The position numbers and the translations under genes are program-made. The notes beneath the pieces were generated by a model. That model was not told where the DNA came from and did not search any database. It saw nothing but the letters and a program-made list of their open reading frames with translations. Below are positions 27,126 to 40,877 of a stretch of DNA of 64,000 nucleotides, one piece after another. The stretch is taken from contig JAFARC010000019.1 in the NCBI GenBank assembly GCA_019245755.1, forward strand, positions 1-64,000, given 5' to 3'. The DNA is from Mycobacteriaceae bacterium (GTDB lineage: Bacteria > Actinomycetota > Actinomycetes > Mycobacteriales > Mycobacteriaceae). Numbering within the stretch: position 1 is the stretch's first letter; the number at the start of each line of letters is the position of its first letter.

Positions 27126-28402
27126 CAGTCCACGTCCCAGGCCAGCCGGACACCCGAAAAGATCTGCCGCCGGACCGGATGGTCCCAGTTGCGGAAGCTG
27201 GGTCGCAGAATTTGCGGTGCCACCGCCCACGACCCGCCGCGAAGCACGCGGTAGTCGCCGTCGAAGAATGGCTGGGAGTACCGCTCGTAGACCATCGGGA
27301 CGAAGCCGGGCCACGGCCGCAGCGGCGACGACGTCCACTCCCACACGTCACCCAGCATCTGCTCGACCCCGTACGCCGACGCGCCCGCCGGGTACGCGCC
27401 CACGGGCGCTGGCCGCAGCGCCGCGCCGCCGAGGTTGGCCAGTTCGTTGGTGGGCTCGCCGGCACCCCACGGGAAGGGCCGCCGCTCCTGGGTATGCGGA
27501 TCCCACGCGCACGCCTTCTCCCACTCCGCCTCGGTGGGCAGCCGCGCTCCCGCCCACGCCGCGTAGGCCTCGGCTTCGAAGTACGTCACGTGCTGCACCG
27601 GGTCGTCGGCGGGGATGTCCTCGATGTGGCCGAATCTGGTCCTGGTGCCGTCGGCGTTCCAGAACTGCGGGGCCTCGAGTCCGGCCCGTTGCCGGTACTC
27701 CCAGCCGCGTCCCGACCACAATTGGCGCCGTTGGTAGCCGCCGTCGGCGACGAAAGCCCGCCATTCGCCGTTGGTCACCGGAACCCGGCCGATCCGGAAC
27801 GCGGGGACCTCGACGATATGCGCCGGGCGTTCGTTGTCCAGCGAGTGCGGCTCGGTCGCGGCGTCCACGCCGAGAACGAACGGACCGCCCGGGATCAGCA
27901 CCGACGTCCCCGCCACCTCGGGCCGGCCGGCGGGCAGCGCCGTGCCCGATCCCAGCACCGGCTCGCCGGTGCGCAGGTTCAGCGCCTGCAGCATCGTCTC
28001 GTCGTGCTGGTGCTCGTGGCTGATGATGAGCGCGAACGGGAAGGTGTCGTGTTCCTCGGCCAACTCGTCCAGCCCATCCAGCGCGCGCGATCGCACCGTC
28101 CGGCAGTAGGTCCGCGCCTCGGTCGGCGACAGCAGCGGTAGGTCGACCCGGCTGACGCGCGTGTGAATGAACGCGTCGTATAGCGAGTCCACCTCGCGGG
28201 GCAGCATGCCGGGGCGCTCAGGATTGCCGCCGCGCAGCAGCCAGAGCTCCTCCTGCTGGCCGATGTGGGCCAGATCCCACACCAGCGGGCTCATCAGCGG
28301 GTGATACTGCCGGCGCAGTTCGGCGTCGTCGAGGTCGACGATCGTCAACGTGCGCTGACGGGCCGCGGCGAGGTCGCGGGCCAGCACTTCGCGTGTGCTC
28401 AT
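27125..28402 (-). CDS. egtB: hercynine oxygenase (sulfoxide synthase) EgtB, 425 aa
   Basis: A non-haem iron enzyme that joins hercynine and gamma-glutamylcysteine with oxygen to form the sulfoxide. The N-terminal DinB-like domain carries the iron ligands: His46 in [10 protein letters not shown], and His129 and His133 in the HX3HXE motif HEHQHDE. The C-terminal half is the formylglycine-generating-enzyme-like domain, with [26 protein letters not shown] and [10 protein letters not shown]. The ATG at 28402 overlaps the egtA stop by 4 nt. All ligand residues are intact, so it should be active. The gammaGC donor would come from EgtA upstream. Confidence 0.97.
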   Translation of the reverse strand: MSTREVLARDLAAARQRTLTIVDLDDAELRRQYHPLMSPLVWDLAHIGQQEELWLLRGGNPERPGMLPREVDSLYDAFIHTRVSRVDLPLLSPTEARTYCRTVRSRALDGLDELAEEHDTFPFALIISHEHQHDETMLQALNLRTGEPVLGSGTALPAGRPEVAGTSVLIPGGPFVLGVDAATEPHSLDNERPAHIVEVPAFRIGRVPVTNGEWRAFVADGGYQRRQLWSGRGWEYRQRAGLEAPQFWNADGTRTRFGHIEDIPADDPVQHVTYFEAEAYAAWAGARLPTEAEWEKACAWDPHTQERRPFPWGAGEPTNELANLGGAALRPAPVGAYPAGASAYGVEQMLGDVWEWTSSPLRPWPGFVPMVYERYSQPFFDGDYRVLRGGSWAVAPQILRPSFRNWDHPVRRQIFSGVRLAWDVD

Positions 28403-29706
28403 GCCCCTTCCCTTTCCAGCCCCCTGGCCAGTTGGGTCACCGCGACCCCGAGCCCGTGGCGGATCGTCCGCTCAGAGAAGTCGTCACCGGGGCACCCACC
28501 TTCGCCAACCATACGGACCAGCCGCTGCATCCCCTCGTGCAGCGATTCTGGGGCGCGGTCGGCCACGGCGCCCACACAGCGCATCGCGGCGGCGTGCAGT
28601 CGTTGGTCTTCCAGCCCGATCCGCGCCGCGGTGTCCCACAAGGTGGCGACCGGCTCGGTGGCCTCGTCGGCGATGTCGCCGGCGGCCGGGTCGTCGAGCA
28701 GAGTGACCAGCATGAACACCACCGCCGGCCACAACTCGTCCGGCACGCTGTCCAGGTAGCGGATCTCTAGGAACCGGCGCGGCCGCACCGGCGGGAACAG
28801 CGTGGTGAGGTGGTAATCGAGGTCGGCTGCGGTCGGTTGGCGGTCCCCGAGGCTGGCCCGCCCCTCGACCCAGTCGCCGAACGAAACATAGCTGGTCACC
28901 GGCACCGCCTCCGGCGTGTGCACCAGCATCACCGGCGCCCGCAGCGCGTACCGTGCCCAGTCGCTCGCCGGATCGTCACCGCTGGCGCCCAGCACCGGGC
29001 CGCACCGGGCGGTGTCGAGCTGTCCCCACACCCGTTGCCTGGTGCTGCGCCATCCGGAGAATTCGCCGCCCAGCAGCGGCGAATTGGCGGCGATCGCTAC
29101 CATCATGGGCCCGAGGGCATGCGCGCGCCGCACCCTTGCTGCCCATCCGTGAGCGGGGCCCGCGTCGAGGTTGACCTGCACCGACGCGGTCGACGTCATC
29201 ATCGCCGCACCCGCCGCGCCGGTGTGCGCGGCAGCGAAGTGCTGTTCCATCGCCCGGTAGCGGGCACCCGGATTGACACGGCGCGGCGGGCGCACCGGGT
29301 CGGCGCCGAGCAGAACCAGCCCGAGGTCGGCAGCGGCGAATGCCTGGCACAGGACGGCCCGGTCGGCGGTCAGCGCATCGACGGCGGCAACGGCCCCACC
29401 CATTGGCGGCCCAGACAGTTCGACGGCACCGCCCGGCTCCACCGTGATGACGCTGCCGCCGGGCAGGGGTGGCAGCGATTCGATGGTCTGGCACAGCTCC
29501 CGCCAGTCGGGTCGCCGACCCGAGTCGTCAATGTCGAAGCAGTGCGCCTCCAGCTCGATGCCGACCGGCCCTACCGGGGTGTCGGCGAGACAGTTGGCCA
29601 GGATGTGGTCGGCCGCGGCCCCCAACGTCGTCAGCGGGGCGTCGTTGGCGTATCCCGGGGGTGGGTGGTCCACTTGAGACGCAACAGCGAACATCTTCTC
29701 GACCAT
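28399..29706 (-). CDS. egtA: glutamate-cysteine ligase EgtA, about 435 aa
   Basis: Makes gamma-glutamylcysteine from glutamate, cysteine and ATP, the sulfur donor for ergothioneine. GCS2-family landmarks are [69 protein letters not shown] and [12 protein letters not shown]. Three in-frame ATGs (29733, 29706, 29694) compete; 29706 matches the length of the M. tuberculosis protein (432 residues). GGAGGG lies directly before 29706 and 12 nt before 29694, so 29694 is also possible. It heads the egtABCDE operon; a 97-nt gap separates it from the secreted protein gene upstream on the same strand. Confidence 0.95.
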   Translation of the reverse strand: MVEKMFAVASQVDHPPPGYANDAPLTTLGAAADHILANCLADTPVGPVGIELEAHCFDIDDSGRRPDWRELCQTIESLPPLPGGSVITVEPGGAVELSGPPMGGAVAAVDALTADRAVLCQAFAAADLGLVLLGADPVRPPRRVNPGARYRAMEQHFAAAHTGAAGAAMMTSTASVQVNLDAGPAHGWAARVRRAHALGPMMVAIAANSPLLGGEFSGWRSTRQRVWGQLDTARCGPVLGASGDDPASDWARYALRAPVMLVHTPEAVPVTSYVSFGDWVEGRASLGDRQPTAADLDYHLTTLFPPVRPRRFLEIRYLDSVPDELWPAVVFMLVTLLDDPAAGDIADEATEPVATLWDTAARIGLEDQRLHAAAMRCVGAVADRAPESLHEGMQRLVRMVGEGGCPGDDFSERTIRHGLGVAVTQLARGLEREGA

Positions 29707-29803
29707 CCCTCCCGTTATGTGTCCACCGTCCATCTTCCCGACGGCTCCGACAAGAACCGGACGATTTCTGCTAACGCGTTGGTGACGCACTATCGGTGAT
29801 GCG

Positions 29804-30442
29804 TTACTGACCCAACGTGTTCTGCATCGCGCCGGCCAGCACGTCGACCGCTGGACCGCCGTTGCCGGACTGGCACACTTTGGCCTGCAGCAGCACATTC
29901 TCCCGTCGGCGGGTTTGGGTGAAGCAGCGTCGGTCGGTGCCGGCCTCCTGTTTGACCCATGCCGCGTCGGTAGCGGTGGGTGGCCCGCCGGTGAATGACC
30001 ACACCTGCGTGCTGCCGTTGTCCAGGTGCATCGGTGTGGTCTGACCCGAGCAGCCGACGGTGCGGTCGACCACCCGATGAAACGCCCGGTCGGCGGCATC
30101 GGTCGTGGCGAAGACGCCGATGGCCTGCTTGACGTAGTGCGTTTCGTCGCTCGGCGACTCTTTCGTCTCGGCCCCGTTGAATGATGCGAGGTCGGGGTCG
30201 TTGTACACCTCGGGCAGGCCGATGTCGGCCCAGTTGTTGCAGACCGCGATGTCGACCCAGTAACCCTGGAACGGCTCGTTGAAGAAGTTCTCCCACCGCA
30301 GCGTCGCGCCGACGATATTGCCGACCGAGCCCTTGGCCATGACGGCGTAGTTCACCACGCCCGGATCGGAGTTCCTGGCGTAGGCCGGCACAGCTAGGCC
30401 GATTGCGAGACCGACGCCCATCACCGCGGCGGCGATCCGCAT
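29804..30442 (-). CDS. secreted sensor-domain protein, PknH extracellular domain-like (Rv3705c-like), 212 aa
   Basis: An exported protein. A signal peptide (MRIAAAVMGVGLAIGLAVPAYA) precedes a single globular domain like the extracellular sensor domain of PknH and of LppH-type lipoproteins. There is no lipobox cysteine, so it is secreted or periplasmic. Four cysteines are visible (VCNNW, VGCSG, RRCFT, KVCQS), consistent with two disulfides as in PknH. The ATG lies 3 nt after the ohr stop, so it is probably co-transcribed with ohr. It precedes the egt operon as in M. tuberculosis. The ligand is unknown. Confidence 0.88.
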   Translation of the reverse strand: MRIAAAVMGVGLAIGLAVPAYARNSDPGVVNYAVMAKGSVGNIVGATLRWENFFNEPFQGYWVDIAVCNNWADIGLPEVYNDPDLASFNGAETKESPSDETHYVKQAIGVFATTDAADRAFHRVVDRTVGCSGQTTPMHLDNGSTQVWSFTGGPPTATDAAWVKQEAGTDRRCFTQTRRRENVLLQAKVCQSGNGGPAVDVLAGAMQNTLGQ

Positions 30443-30445
30443 CCG

Positions 30446-30874
30446 CTAAACCTTCGCCGACAGCGTGACGTCGATGTTGCCGCGGGTGGCCTTCGAGTAC
30501 GGGCACACCTGGTGCGCCTGGTCCATCAGATCGTTGGCGACGTTCTGCTCCAGCCCGGGCAGATAGCCCACCAGGTCCGCAGTCAGCCCGTAACCACCAT
30601 CGGAGTCCTTTCCGAAGCCGATCCGCGCGGTGATGCCGCTGGCGTCGTCGAGCTTCACCTTTGCCTTGCCGGCCACCAGGCGCAGCGCACCGAGGAAACA
30701 TGCCGCGTAGCCGGCGGAGAACAGCTCCTCGGGATTTGTGCCCTCGCCGCTGCCGCCCATCTCCTTTGGCGGCCGAGTGTCGAGATCGATTCGGTCGTTG
30801 TTGGATTTCACGTGGCCGTCGCGGCCGCCTCCGGTAGCCGTGGATTCCGCCGTGTAGATGACTTCGATGCTCAT
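30446..30874 (-). CDS. organic hydroperoxide resistance protein (Ohr/OsmC family), 142 aa
   Basis: A thiol peroxidase that reduces organic hydroperoxides. The two redox cysteines are Cys59 in GYAACFLGAL and Cys124 in QVCPYSKATR, with the Ohr-type block GTNPEELFSAGYAACF. The size is that of a normal Ohr. The ATG at 30874 fits the family start; a second ATG four codons upstream is less likely. With the ergothioneine operon immediately downstream it forms a neighbourhood of oxidative-stress defence. No OhrR regulator gene is present nearby. Confidence 0.92.
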   Translation of the reverse strand: MSIEVIYTAESTATGGGRDGHVKSNNDRIDLDTRPPKEMGGSGEGTNPEELFSAGYAACFLGALRLVAGKAKVKLDDASGITARIGFGKDSDGGYGLTADLVGYLPGLEQNVANDLMDQAHQVCPYSKATRGNIDVTLSAKV

Positions 30875-31032
30875 GGGCTCGATCATGCCAGCCCACCGGC
30901 AGACGGCAAGACGCCCCGGCTGCCGCTGCGACCGGCAGGTCGAACGGCGCGAAGCCCGGCCCCCCGCAAGAGGGTGCCGGGCTCCGGGTCGGGTGTCGCG
31001 GGTGTCACGTGGACAAGGCCCCGCGACGGTTG

Positions 31033-31431
31033 TTACGGGTGTGGTGTCGCGCTCGGCGCGGTGGTCGGGGCCTGCGTGCCACCGGGCCCGTACGGATTGC
31101 CGGGACCCCCCGGCCCCATGCCGCCCGGCCCGCCGGGAGACCGCCAGGGCGCCATCGGCGGTCCGCCGTGGTGGGACATCCCGGTGCCTTGCCAGTGGTG
31201 GTGTCCGCCGTGATGGCCGCCGCCGGCGTGCCTCCCGAGGACGAACCCGGAGAAGAAGATCACCGCAACGATGAACACGGTGCCGGCGACGATGCCGACC
31301 CAGGCCGCGACCGCGACGAGGCGACTATGCCGGGCGTAGGCTCCCGCCTCGGCAGCGGCCGCACCCTCGCGGCGTGTTACTCCCGACCCAACTGCTGTCG
31401 GTTCGGTGTGTGGTTCAGGTGTTTCAGTCAT
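31033..31431 (-). CDS. small single-pass membrane protein with His/Gly/Pro-rich tail (Rv3706c-like), 132 aa
   Basis: A charged cytoplasmic N-terminus (about 35 residues) leads into one strong membrane span (LVAVAAWVGIVAGTVFIVAVIFF). A low-complexity tail follows with GGGHHGGHHHWQG and GGPPMAPWRSPGGPGGMGPGG. The histidine cluster right after the span could bind metal, but that is speculation. The ATG at 31431 was chosen because the charged start fits a short membrane protein; the frame runs further upstream without good coding character. Function unknown. Confidence 0.75.
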   Translation of the reverse strand: MTETPEPHTEPTAVGSGVTRREGAAAAEAGAYARHSRLVAVAAWVGIVAGTVFIVAVIFFSGFVLGRHAGGGHHGGHHHWQGTGMSHHGGPPMAPWRSPGGPGGMGPGGPGNPYGPGGTQAPTTAPSATPHP

Positions 31432-31502
31432 GTTTCGATAATGCCGACGCCGAAATGGGTGCTGCGTGGGTGAAACCAATGAATTGGCTGTGAAAATTGT
31501 GG

Positions 31503-32657
31503 CTAACCGTCCGGTGTCTCCCCTGGCGTGAACGGGTTCACCGCGAATTGGATGACCCGGTAGGGGGCCCGCGCGCGAGGGTTGATGTTGTTCCATTGAC
31601 TGATGAAGATCCGTAGTTCCTCAAGCGTCGAACCGGGCGAGATGTAGCCGCCGTAGGGCTGGGCGAGCCGGTTGTCTTCGGGCGGCGGCAGGCTTTCCGC
31701 AGGGTCGGGCCAGTCGCTGGCGAAGACGACCGTGGTCACCGGCCCCGAGCCCAGCCCGGTGGGATCGTTGGCGACGCGGACCTCCATGTTTCCGGTGCTG
31801 GCGTTGAAGTACGACAGCACGGTCTTGCCGTCGATCTGCTTGACGCTCATCTCCCCGACCCGGTCGCCCCACAGCGGGGTCGGCGGCTTGTTCCATCCGC
31901 CGGCCGCACCGGATAGACCGGACCAGCCCTGCCACGACGACCGGTCGGTGAACGTTTCGGGGTGCGCCCGAAACAGTGTCACCGGCTGGCTGCGGTCGAA
32001 GTTGTCGGCCACGATGTAAACCCACCCGGTCGGGGAGTCGGGTTGGGGGACGGGGTCGTAGTAACCGCTGATTTGAGACTGCCCTCCGCCCAGATACCTG
32101 CCCTCCCGGACCGACCCGGGCACCGTCGGCCAACCGCCGGTCGCCGAATTTGACTTAACGAGTCGCGAGTTCTGCGGAACCAGGTTGTGCACCGTCGTGA
32201 CCAGCAGATAGTTGGTCCTGTTGATCTGCACGACACCGGCGGGTAGCTGAGAGTCCCCCGGCGGCGTCGGATCGGCCAGCAGCGGTTGGTCGGTGCCGAT
32301 CACCCGGTCGTAGCGCACCCCTGTGGGGTCGTCGATGGTGTCGGTCTCGGCGCTCAGCGCGATTGGCGAGTACCAGCCGCCGAAGCCGACGCCCTGGCCA
32401 GCGAAGCTGTCGCCGCAAACCTGTAGCACACCGGTCGGGAAATCCATGAACTCGCACAGGTCGGTCGCCCCGATCCCGTAGTCGCGTGTTTCGGTGCCGG
32501 TGCCTGCTGCTGGACCGATGCGGATGACCTGCCCGGGCAGCAGCGGCGCAAGGATGGGTTCCGGTTCCGGTGCGGGCGGATCCGCGTGCGCCGGGGCGGC
32601 CGCCAGCGCGCTGATGGCGAGAAGCGCCGACCCGATCACTCTGCAGCGCGCACCCAT
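31503..32657 (-). CDS. secreted DUF4185 domain protein (Rv3707c-like), 384 aa
   Basis: A signal peptide (VIGSALLAISALAAAPAHA, residues 7-25) is followed by a Pro-rich linker and a DUF4185 beta-propeller-like domain related to glycosyl-hydrolase folds. Typical segments are GIGATDLCEFMDFPTG, QVCGDSFAGQGVGFGGWYSP, GWVYIVADNFDRSQPV and TVLSYFNASTGNMEVRVA. Members of this family can act as arabinan-cleaving enzymes in some bacteria, but whether this one is catalytic is not visible. The ATG at 32657 is 35 nt after the asd stop on the same strand, so it may be the last gene of the ask-asd transcript. Confidence 0.85.
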   Translation of the reverse strand: MGARCRVIGSALLAISALAAAPAHADPPAPEPEPILAPLLPGQVIRIGPAAGTGTETRDYGIGATDLCEFMDFPTGVLQVCGDSFAGQGVGFGGWYSPIALSAETDTIDDPTGVRYDRVIGTDQPLLADPTPPGDSQLPAGVVQINRTNYLLVTTVHNLVPQNSRLVKSNSATGGWPTVPGSVREGRYLGGGQSQISGYYDPVPQPDSPTGWVYIVADNFDRSQPVTLFRAHPETFTDRSSWQGWSGLSGAAGGWNKPPTPLWGDRVGEMSVKQIDGKTVLSYFNASTGNMEVRVANDPTGLGSGPVTTVVFASDWPDPAESLPPPEDNRLAQPYGGYISPGSTLEELRIFISQWNNINPRARAPYRVIQFAVNPFTPGETPDG

Positions 32658-32692
32658 CGCCGGAAAGCGTAACGGCGAGCGACGTGCCCGCT

Positions 32693-35010
<2,318 letters not shown>

Positions 35011-35162
35011 GATCAGCCTTTCTCGGGTGACGGTCTCACCAAGAATAAGGGTTGCGCGGGGGTGATTTTTGCCGCGCGGATGCCGGGTTACCGTGAGCAC
35101 CGTGACCGACCGCCTCGCCGAGACCAGGGCTCCCTCCCCGGCACGGTGTGTCACCGATGCGG

Positions 35163-37136
<1,974 letters not shown>

Positions 37137-37169
37137 CCGGCGTCGCTCGGCGGGCTCCCCGCCGGTCGT

Positions 37170-38186
37170 TCAGAACAGGGCGAACTGCTGGCCGGCGATG
37201 GTGTCGTCGGTGAACTCCTCGATGCTGGTGCCGCTGATCACCGAGTCGAGCCCGGCCATGAACTCGGCGTCCGAGATCAGCGGCACGCCCATTTCGCGGG
37301 CCTGAAACCCCTTGCCGTGCTCGACGTCGAGGTGGTTGCAGATGACCAGCGACGTTTCCGGGTCGATCGCGTCGCAGTACGCCAGACCGGCGTACATGAT
37401 CCGCTCGATGAGCTCTTCGTGGGTGCGCCGCACCTCGCCCGACAACACCACCCGCATGCCCTGCACCAGCGGCCGGCCCGGCACGTGGCGGCCCGGGTTG
37501 AGCCACGGGCACGGCACTCGGGAGGCCACCATCTTCAGCGGCCGCAGCTCGTCGTGGGTGACACGTCCGTTCGGCCAGCGGCGCCGGGTCGCCGGGCGCA
37601 GCGGCAGCCACACGTCGAGTTGGCGGGCGCGGGCCAGTGCCGGCGTCAGCACGCCGGAAAGCACCAGCGCATCGTCGAGCGCATCGTGCGGCTTGAGCTG
37701 CGGTACCCCCCAGTGTGCGGCCAGGGTCTCCAGCCGCAGGTTGTCGGTGCCCAGCCCGAGCCGGCGGGTGAGCTCCACGGTGCACATCACGGTGTCGACT
37801 GGCAGCTCGATTTCGGCCAGTTCCGCCTCGGCAGCCAGGAACGCGTAGTCGAACGCGACGTTGTGCGCGACGAGGGTGCGGTCCCGCAACATGTCGCACA
37901 GGTCGGGCGCGACATCGGCGAACCGTGGCTGGTTGGCGAGCATCTCGACGGTGAGGCCGTGCACGTGTGTCGGCCCGGGATCCACGCCGGGGTTCAGCAG
38001 GCTCACCATCGAGCGTTCCACGACGCCGTCGGGATCCAGCGCCAGCGCCGCGAGACTGATGATGCGTGCCTGCCCGGGCCGAAAACCGGTTGTCTCGACG
38101 TCTAGGACCACCCAGCCGGCGTCGTGCCCGGCGATCGGGCCGCCCCATCGAGTCGTCTGGCTGCGGGTCGCCGTCGGTGCACTCAC
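37170..38186 (-). CDS. DnaQ-like 3'-5' exonuclease with BRCT domain (Rv3711c-like), 338 aa
   Basis: The N-terminal half is a DEDD exonuclease: GWVVLDVETTGFRPG (ExoI, Asp and Glu), TLVAHNVAFDYAFL (ExoII) and KPHDALDDALVLSGVL (ExoIII with His and Asp). The C-terminal part (about 250-320) is a BRCT domain: GMRVVLSGEVRRTHEELIER, then TSLVICNHLD and FMAGLDSVI. It resembles the proofreading subunit of DNA polymerase III, but in mycobacteria proofreading is mainly by the PHP domain of DnaE1, so its role may be repair. GTG 38186 gives 338 residues; a longer frame exists upstream. Confidence 0.9.
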   Translation of the reverse strand: MSAPTATRSQTTRWGGPIAGHDAGWVVLDVETTGFRPGQARIISLAALALDPDGVVERSMVSLLNPGVDPGPTHVHGLTVEMLANQPRFADVAPDLCDMLRDRTLVAHNVAFDYAFLAAEAELAEIELPVDTVMCTVELTRRLGLGTDNLRLETLAAHWGVPQLKPHDALDDALVLSGVLTPALARARQLDVWLPLRPATRRRWPNGRVTHDELRPLKMVASRVPCPWLNPGRHVPGRPLVQGMRVVLSGEVRRTHEELIERIMYAGLAYCDAIDPETSLVICNHLDVEHGKGFQAREMGVPLISDAEFMAGLDSVISGTSIEEFTDDTIAGQQFALF

Positions 38187-38263
38187 AGCGTCAGAATCCC
38201 ACGCAAGACCGACAAAACCGCTGACCAACGCGCTCGTGTCGCAGGTCACCCGGCCTGTCGACA

Positions 38264-38276
38264 TACACTGCCCCGG
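38264..38276 (+). promoter_or_regulatory. -10 hexamer TACACT, leaderless promoter for murT
   Basis: TACACT at 38264-38269 is a good TANNNT element and ends 6 nt before the GTG of murT at 38276, with no Shine-Dalgarno sequence. Confidence 0.5.
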
Positions 38277-39520
38277 TGATCACTGCCCGCGGACGCGTCG
38301 CGCTCGCGGCCGGTGCGACCGCCCGCTGGGCGTCGCGGGTGACCGGCCGGGGGGCCGGCGCGATGATCGGCGGACTCGTCGCGATGACGCTGGACAAGAC
38401 GATGCTGCGCCAGCTCGCGGCCGGTCGGCAGACCGTGTTGGTGACCGGCACCAACGGCAAGTCGACGACGACGCGGATGACGGCGGCCGCGCTTTCGGCG
38501 CTGGGGCGGGTCGCGACCAACTCCGAGGGCGCCAACATGGACGCGGGCCTGGTGGCGGCTTTGGCCGCTGCTCGTGAGGCCGAGCTGGCTGCTTTGGAAG
38601 TCGACGAGATGCACCTGCCGCAGGTCGCGGCGGCGGTGAACCCGCGGGTGGTGGTGCTGCTGAACCTGTCGCGCGACCAGCTGGATCGCGTCGGCGAGAT
38701 CAACGCGATCGAGCGGACGCTGCGCGCGGGGCTGGCACGGCATCCGGCCACCGTGGTGGTCGCGAACTGCGACGACGTGCTGATGACCTCGGCGGCATAC
38801 GATTGCCCGAACGTGGTCTGGGTGGCGGCCGGCGGCGGCTGGCCGAACGACTCGGTGAGCTGCCCGCGCAGCGGCGAGGTGATCGTCCGCGAGCCGGCGC
38901 ACTGGTACAGCACGGGCACCGACTTCAAGCGCCCGACGCCGCAGTGGTGGTTCGACGATGCCCACATCTACGGTCCCGACGGACTGGCCTTGCCGGTGCG
39001 GCTGTCGCTGCCCGGCGCGGTGAACCGCGGTAACGCGACGCAGGCGGTGGCGGCCGCGGTGGCGCTGGGCGTTGACGCGTCGGCCGCCGCGACTGCGGTC
39101 TCGACCGTTTCCGAGGTCGCCGGTCGGTATCGGACGGTCACGCTCGGCGGGCACACCGCGCGCATCCTGCTGGCCAAGAACCCGGCCGGCTGGCAGGAGG
39201 CGCTGTCGATGATCGACAAGAGCGGCGCCGGGGTGGTCATTGCGGTGAACGGGCAGGTGCCGGACGGCGAAGACCTGTCGTGGCTGTGGGATGTCCGGTT
39301 CGAAGGCTTCGCCGACCCGAACCGGGGCACCGCGGTGGTGGCCGCGGGTGAGCGCGGCACCGATCTGGCGGTACGGCTGACGTATGCGGGCGTCGACCAC
39401 ACCCTGATGCACGACACGCTGCGCGCCATCCAGTGCTGCCCGCCCGGCCACGTCGAGGTGATCGCCAACTACACGGCGTTCCTGCAGCTGCAACGTGCCT
39501 TGGAGCGGCGGCGTGGCTGA
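38276..39520 (+). CDS. murT: lipid II isoglutaminyl synthase subunit MurT, 414 aa
   Basis: With GatD it amidates the alpha-carboxyl of D-Glu in lipid II stem peptides. The Mur ligase ATP site is LVTGTNGKSTTTRMTAAAL, followed by TNSEGANMDAGL and LLNLSRDQLDRVGE. Several cysteines (NCDDVL, YDCPNV, SCPRSG) mark the small zinc-ribbon-like insert of MurT proteins. The C-terminal DUF1727 domain ends GHVEVIANYTAFLQLQRAL. The GTG start is leaderless, by a -10 element 6 nt upstream. It overlaps gatD by 8 nt, so the two subunits are co-translated. Confidence 0.95.
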   Translation: MITARGRVALAAGATARWASRVTGRGAGAMIGGLVAMTLDKTMLRQLAAGRQTVLVTGTNGKSTTTRMTAAALSALGRVATNSEGANMDAGLVAALAAAREAELAALEVDEMHLPQVAAAVNPRVVVLLNLSRDQLDRVGEINAIERTLRAGLARHPATVVVANCDDVLMTSAAYDCPNVVWVAAGGGWPNDSVSCPRSGEVIVREPAHWYSTGTDFKRPTPQWWFDDAHIYGPDGLALPVRLSLPGAVNRGNATQAVAAAVALGVDASAAATAVSTVSEVAGRYRTVTLGGHTARILLAKNPAGWQEALSMIDKSGAGVVIAVNGQVPDGEDLSWLWDVRFEGFADPNRGTAVVAAGERGTDLAVRLTYAGVDHTLMHDTLRAIQCCPPGHVEVIANYTAFLQLQRALERRRG

Positions 39521-40229
39521 CTCCGGCGTGCGGATCGGCCTGGTGCTGCCCGACGTGATGGGCACCTACGGCGACGGCGGCAACGCGCTGGTCCTGCGGC
39601 AGCGACTGCGGCTACGTGGGATTGCGGCCGACATTGTCGAGATCAGTTTGGCCGAGCCGGTGCCTGACTCGCTGGACCTGTACACACTGGGCGGTGCGGA
39701 GGATTACGCGCAGCGACTGGCGACCAAACACCTGATCCGCTATCCGGGCTTGCAGCGGGCGGCTTCTCGTGGGGCCCCGATTCTGGCGATCTGCGCGGCG
39801 ATTCAGGTGCTGGGCCATTGGTATGAGACCGCCGCCGGTGAGCGCGTCGACGGGGTGGGCCTGCTGGATCTGACCACGTCGCCACAGCGGGTCCGGACGA
39901 TCGGTGAACTGGTGAGCCGTCCGTTGCCGGCGGGGTTGTCCGAGCCGTTGACGGGCTTCGAAAACCACCGTGGCGGCACGATTCTGGGACCCGAAGCCAA
40001 GCCGCTGGGTGTGGTGATCAAGGGGGCGGGCAATCGTGCCGGAGACGGGATCGACGGCGCCGTGCAGGGCAGCGTCGTGGCGACGTACCTGCATGGCCCG
40101 TGCCTTGCCCGCAACCCCGAGCTCGCGGATCTGCTGCTCAGCAGCGTCGTGGGGGAGCTGGCGCCGCTGGAGCTGGGCGAGGTTGCTTTGTTGCGCCGCG
40201 AACGCCTGGCTGCCCCGCGTCGAAACTGA
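39513..40229 (+). CDS. gatD: lipid II isoglutaminyl synthase glutaminase subunit GatD, 238 aa
   Basis: A class I glutamine amidotransferase (CobB/CobQ-like) that supplies ammonia to MurT. The catalytic cysteine is Cys94 in AICAAIQVLG and the catalytic histidine is in VATYLHGPCLARNPEL. The N-terminus reads RIGLVLPDVMGTYGDGGNAL. Start GTG 39513 overlaps murT by 8 nt; a GTG at 39528, directly before RIGLVLPD, is the alternative. This matches Rv3712-Rv3713. It converges on recR with a 35-nt gap. Confidence 0.95.
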   Translation: MADSGVRIGLVLPDVMGTYGDGGNALVLRQRLRLRGIAADIVEISLAEPVPDSLDLYTLGGAEDYAQRLATKHLIRYPGLQRAASRGAPILAICAAIQVLGHWYETAAGERVDGVGLLDLTTSPQRVRTIGELVSRPLPAGLSEPLTGFENHRGGTILGPEAKPLGVVIKGAGNRAGDGIDGAVQGSVVATYLHGPCLARNPELADLLLSSVVGELAPLELGEVALLRRERLAAPRRN

Positions 40230-40264
40230 TCAGCTCCCGCGCCACCCGCGCCCGATCAAATGCT

Positions 40265-40876
40265 TCACGCCATCTGCCGCCGCCCCGCCAACGCGCGCCC
40301 CAGGGTCAGCTCGTCGGCGAACTCCAGGTCTCCGCCCATCGGAAGCCCGGACGCGATGCGGCTCACGGTCAGTCCGGGAATGTCGCGCAGCATCCGGACC
40401 AGGTACGTCGCCGTGGCTTCACCTTCGGTGTTCGGATCGGTCGCGATGATCACCTCCGCGACCTCGACCCCGTCGACCCGCTCGCCGATCCGATTCAACA
40501 GCTCCCGGATGCGCAGCTGGTCGGGCCCGATGCCGGACAGCGGATCCAGTGCGCCGCCGAGCACGTGATAACGGCCGCGAAACTCACGCGTGCGTTCGAC
40601 CGCCTGCAGGTCCTTCGGCTCTTCGACGACACACACCAGCGACGCGTCGCGGCGCGGGTCCGAGCAGATCCGGCACCGCTCGTCGTCGGACACGTTGCCG
40701 CACACCGCACAGAACCTCACGCCGTCGCGGACCTTGTTCAGCACCGAAACCAGTCGGTCGATGTCCGGTGGCTCGACGGACAACAGATAAAAGGCGATGC
40801 GCTGGGCGCTCTTCGGGCCGATTCCCGGCAACTTGCCCAGCTCGTCGATCAGATCCTGGACGGGTCCCTCGAACAA
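40265..40876 (-). CDS. recR: recombination mediator RecR, 203 aa
   Basis: Works with RecO/RecF to load RecA at gaps. It has the N-terminal HhH region ([17 protein letters not shown]), a four-cysteine zinc finger ([18 protein letters not shown]) and a Toprim domain ([17 protein letters not shown], then [18 protein letters not shown]). The start is a TTG at 40876, encoding the conserved [14 protein letters not shown]; it follows the ybaB stop by one base, so the genes are coupled. Length is exactly that of the family. Confidence 0.96.
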   Translation of the reverse strand: MFEGPVQDLIDELGKLPGIGPKSAQRIAFYLLSVEPPDIDRLVSVLNKVRDGVRFCAVCGNVSDDERCRICSDPRRDASLVCVVEEPKDLQAVERTREFRGRYHVLGGALDPLSGIGPDQLRIRELLNRIGERVDGVEVAEVIIATDPNTEGEATATYLVRMLRDIPGLTVSRIASGLPMGGDLEFADELTLGRALAGRRQMA

Positions 40877-40877
40877 C

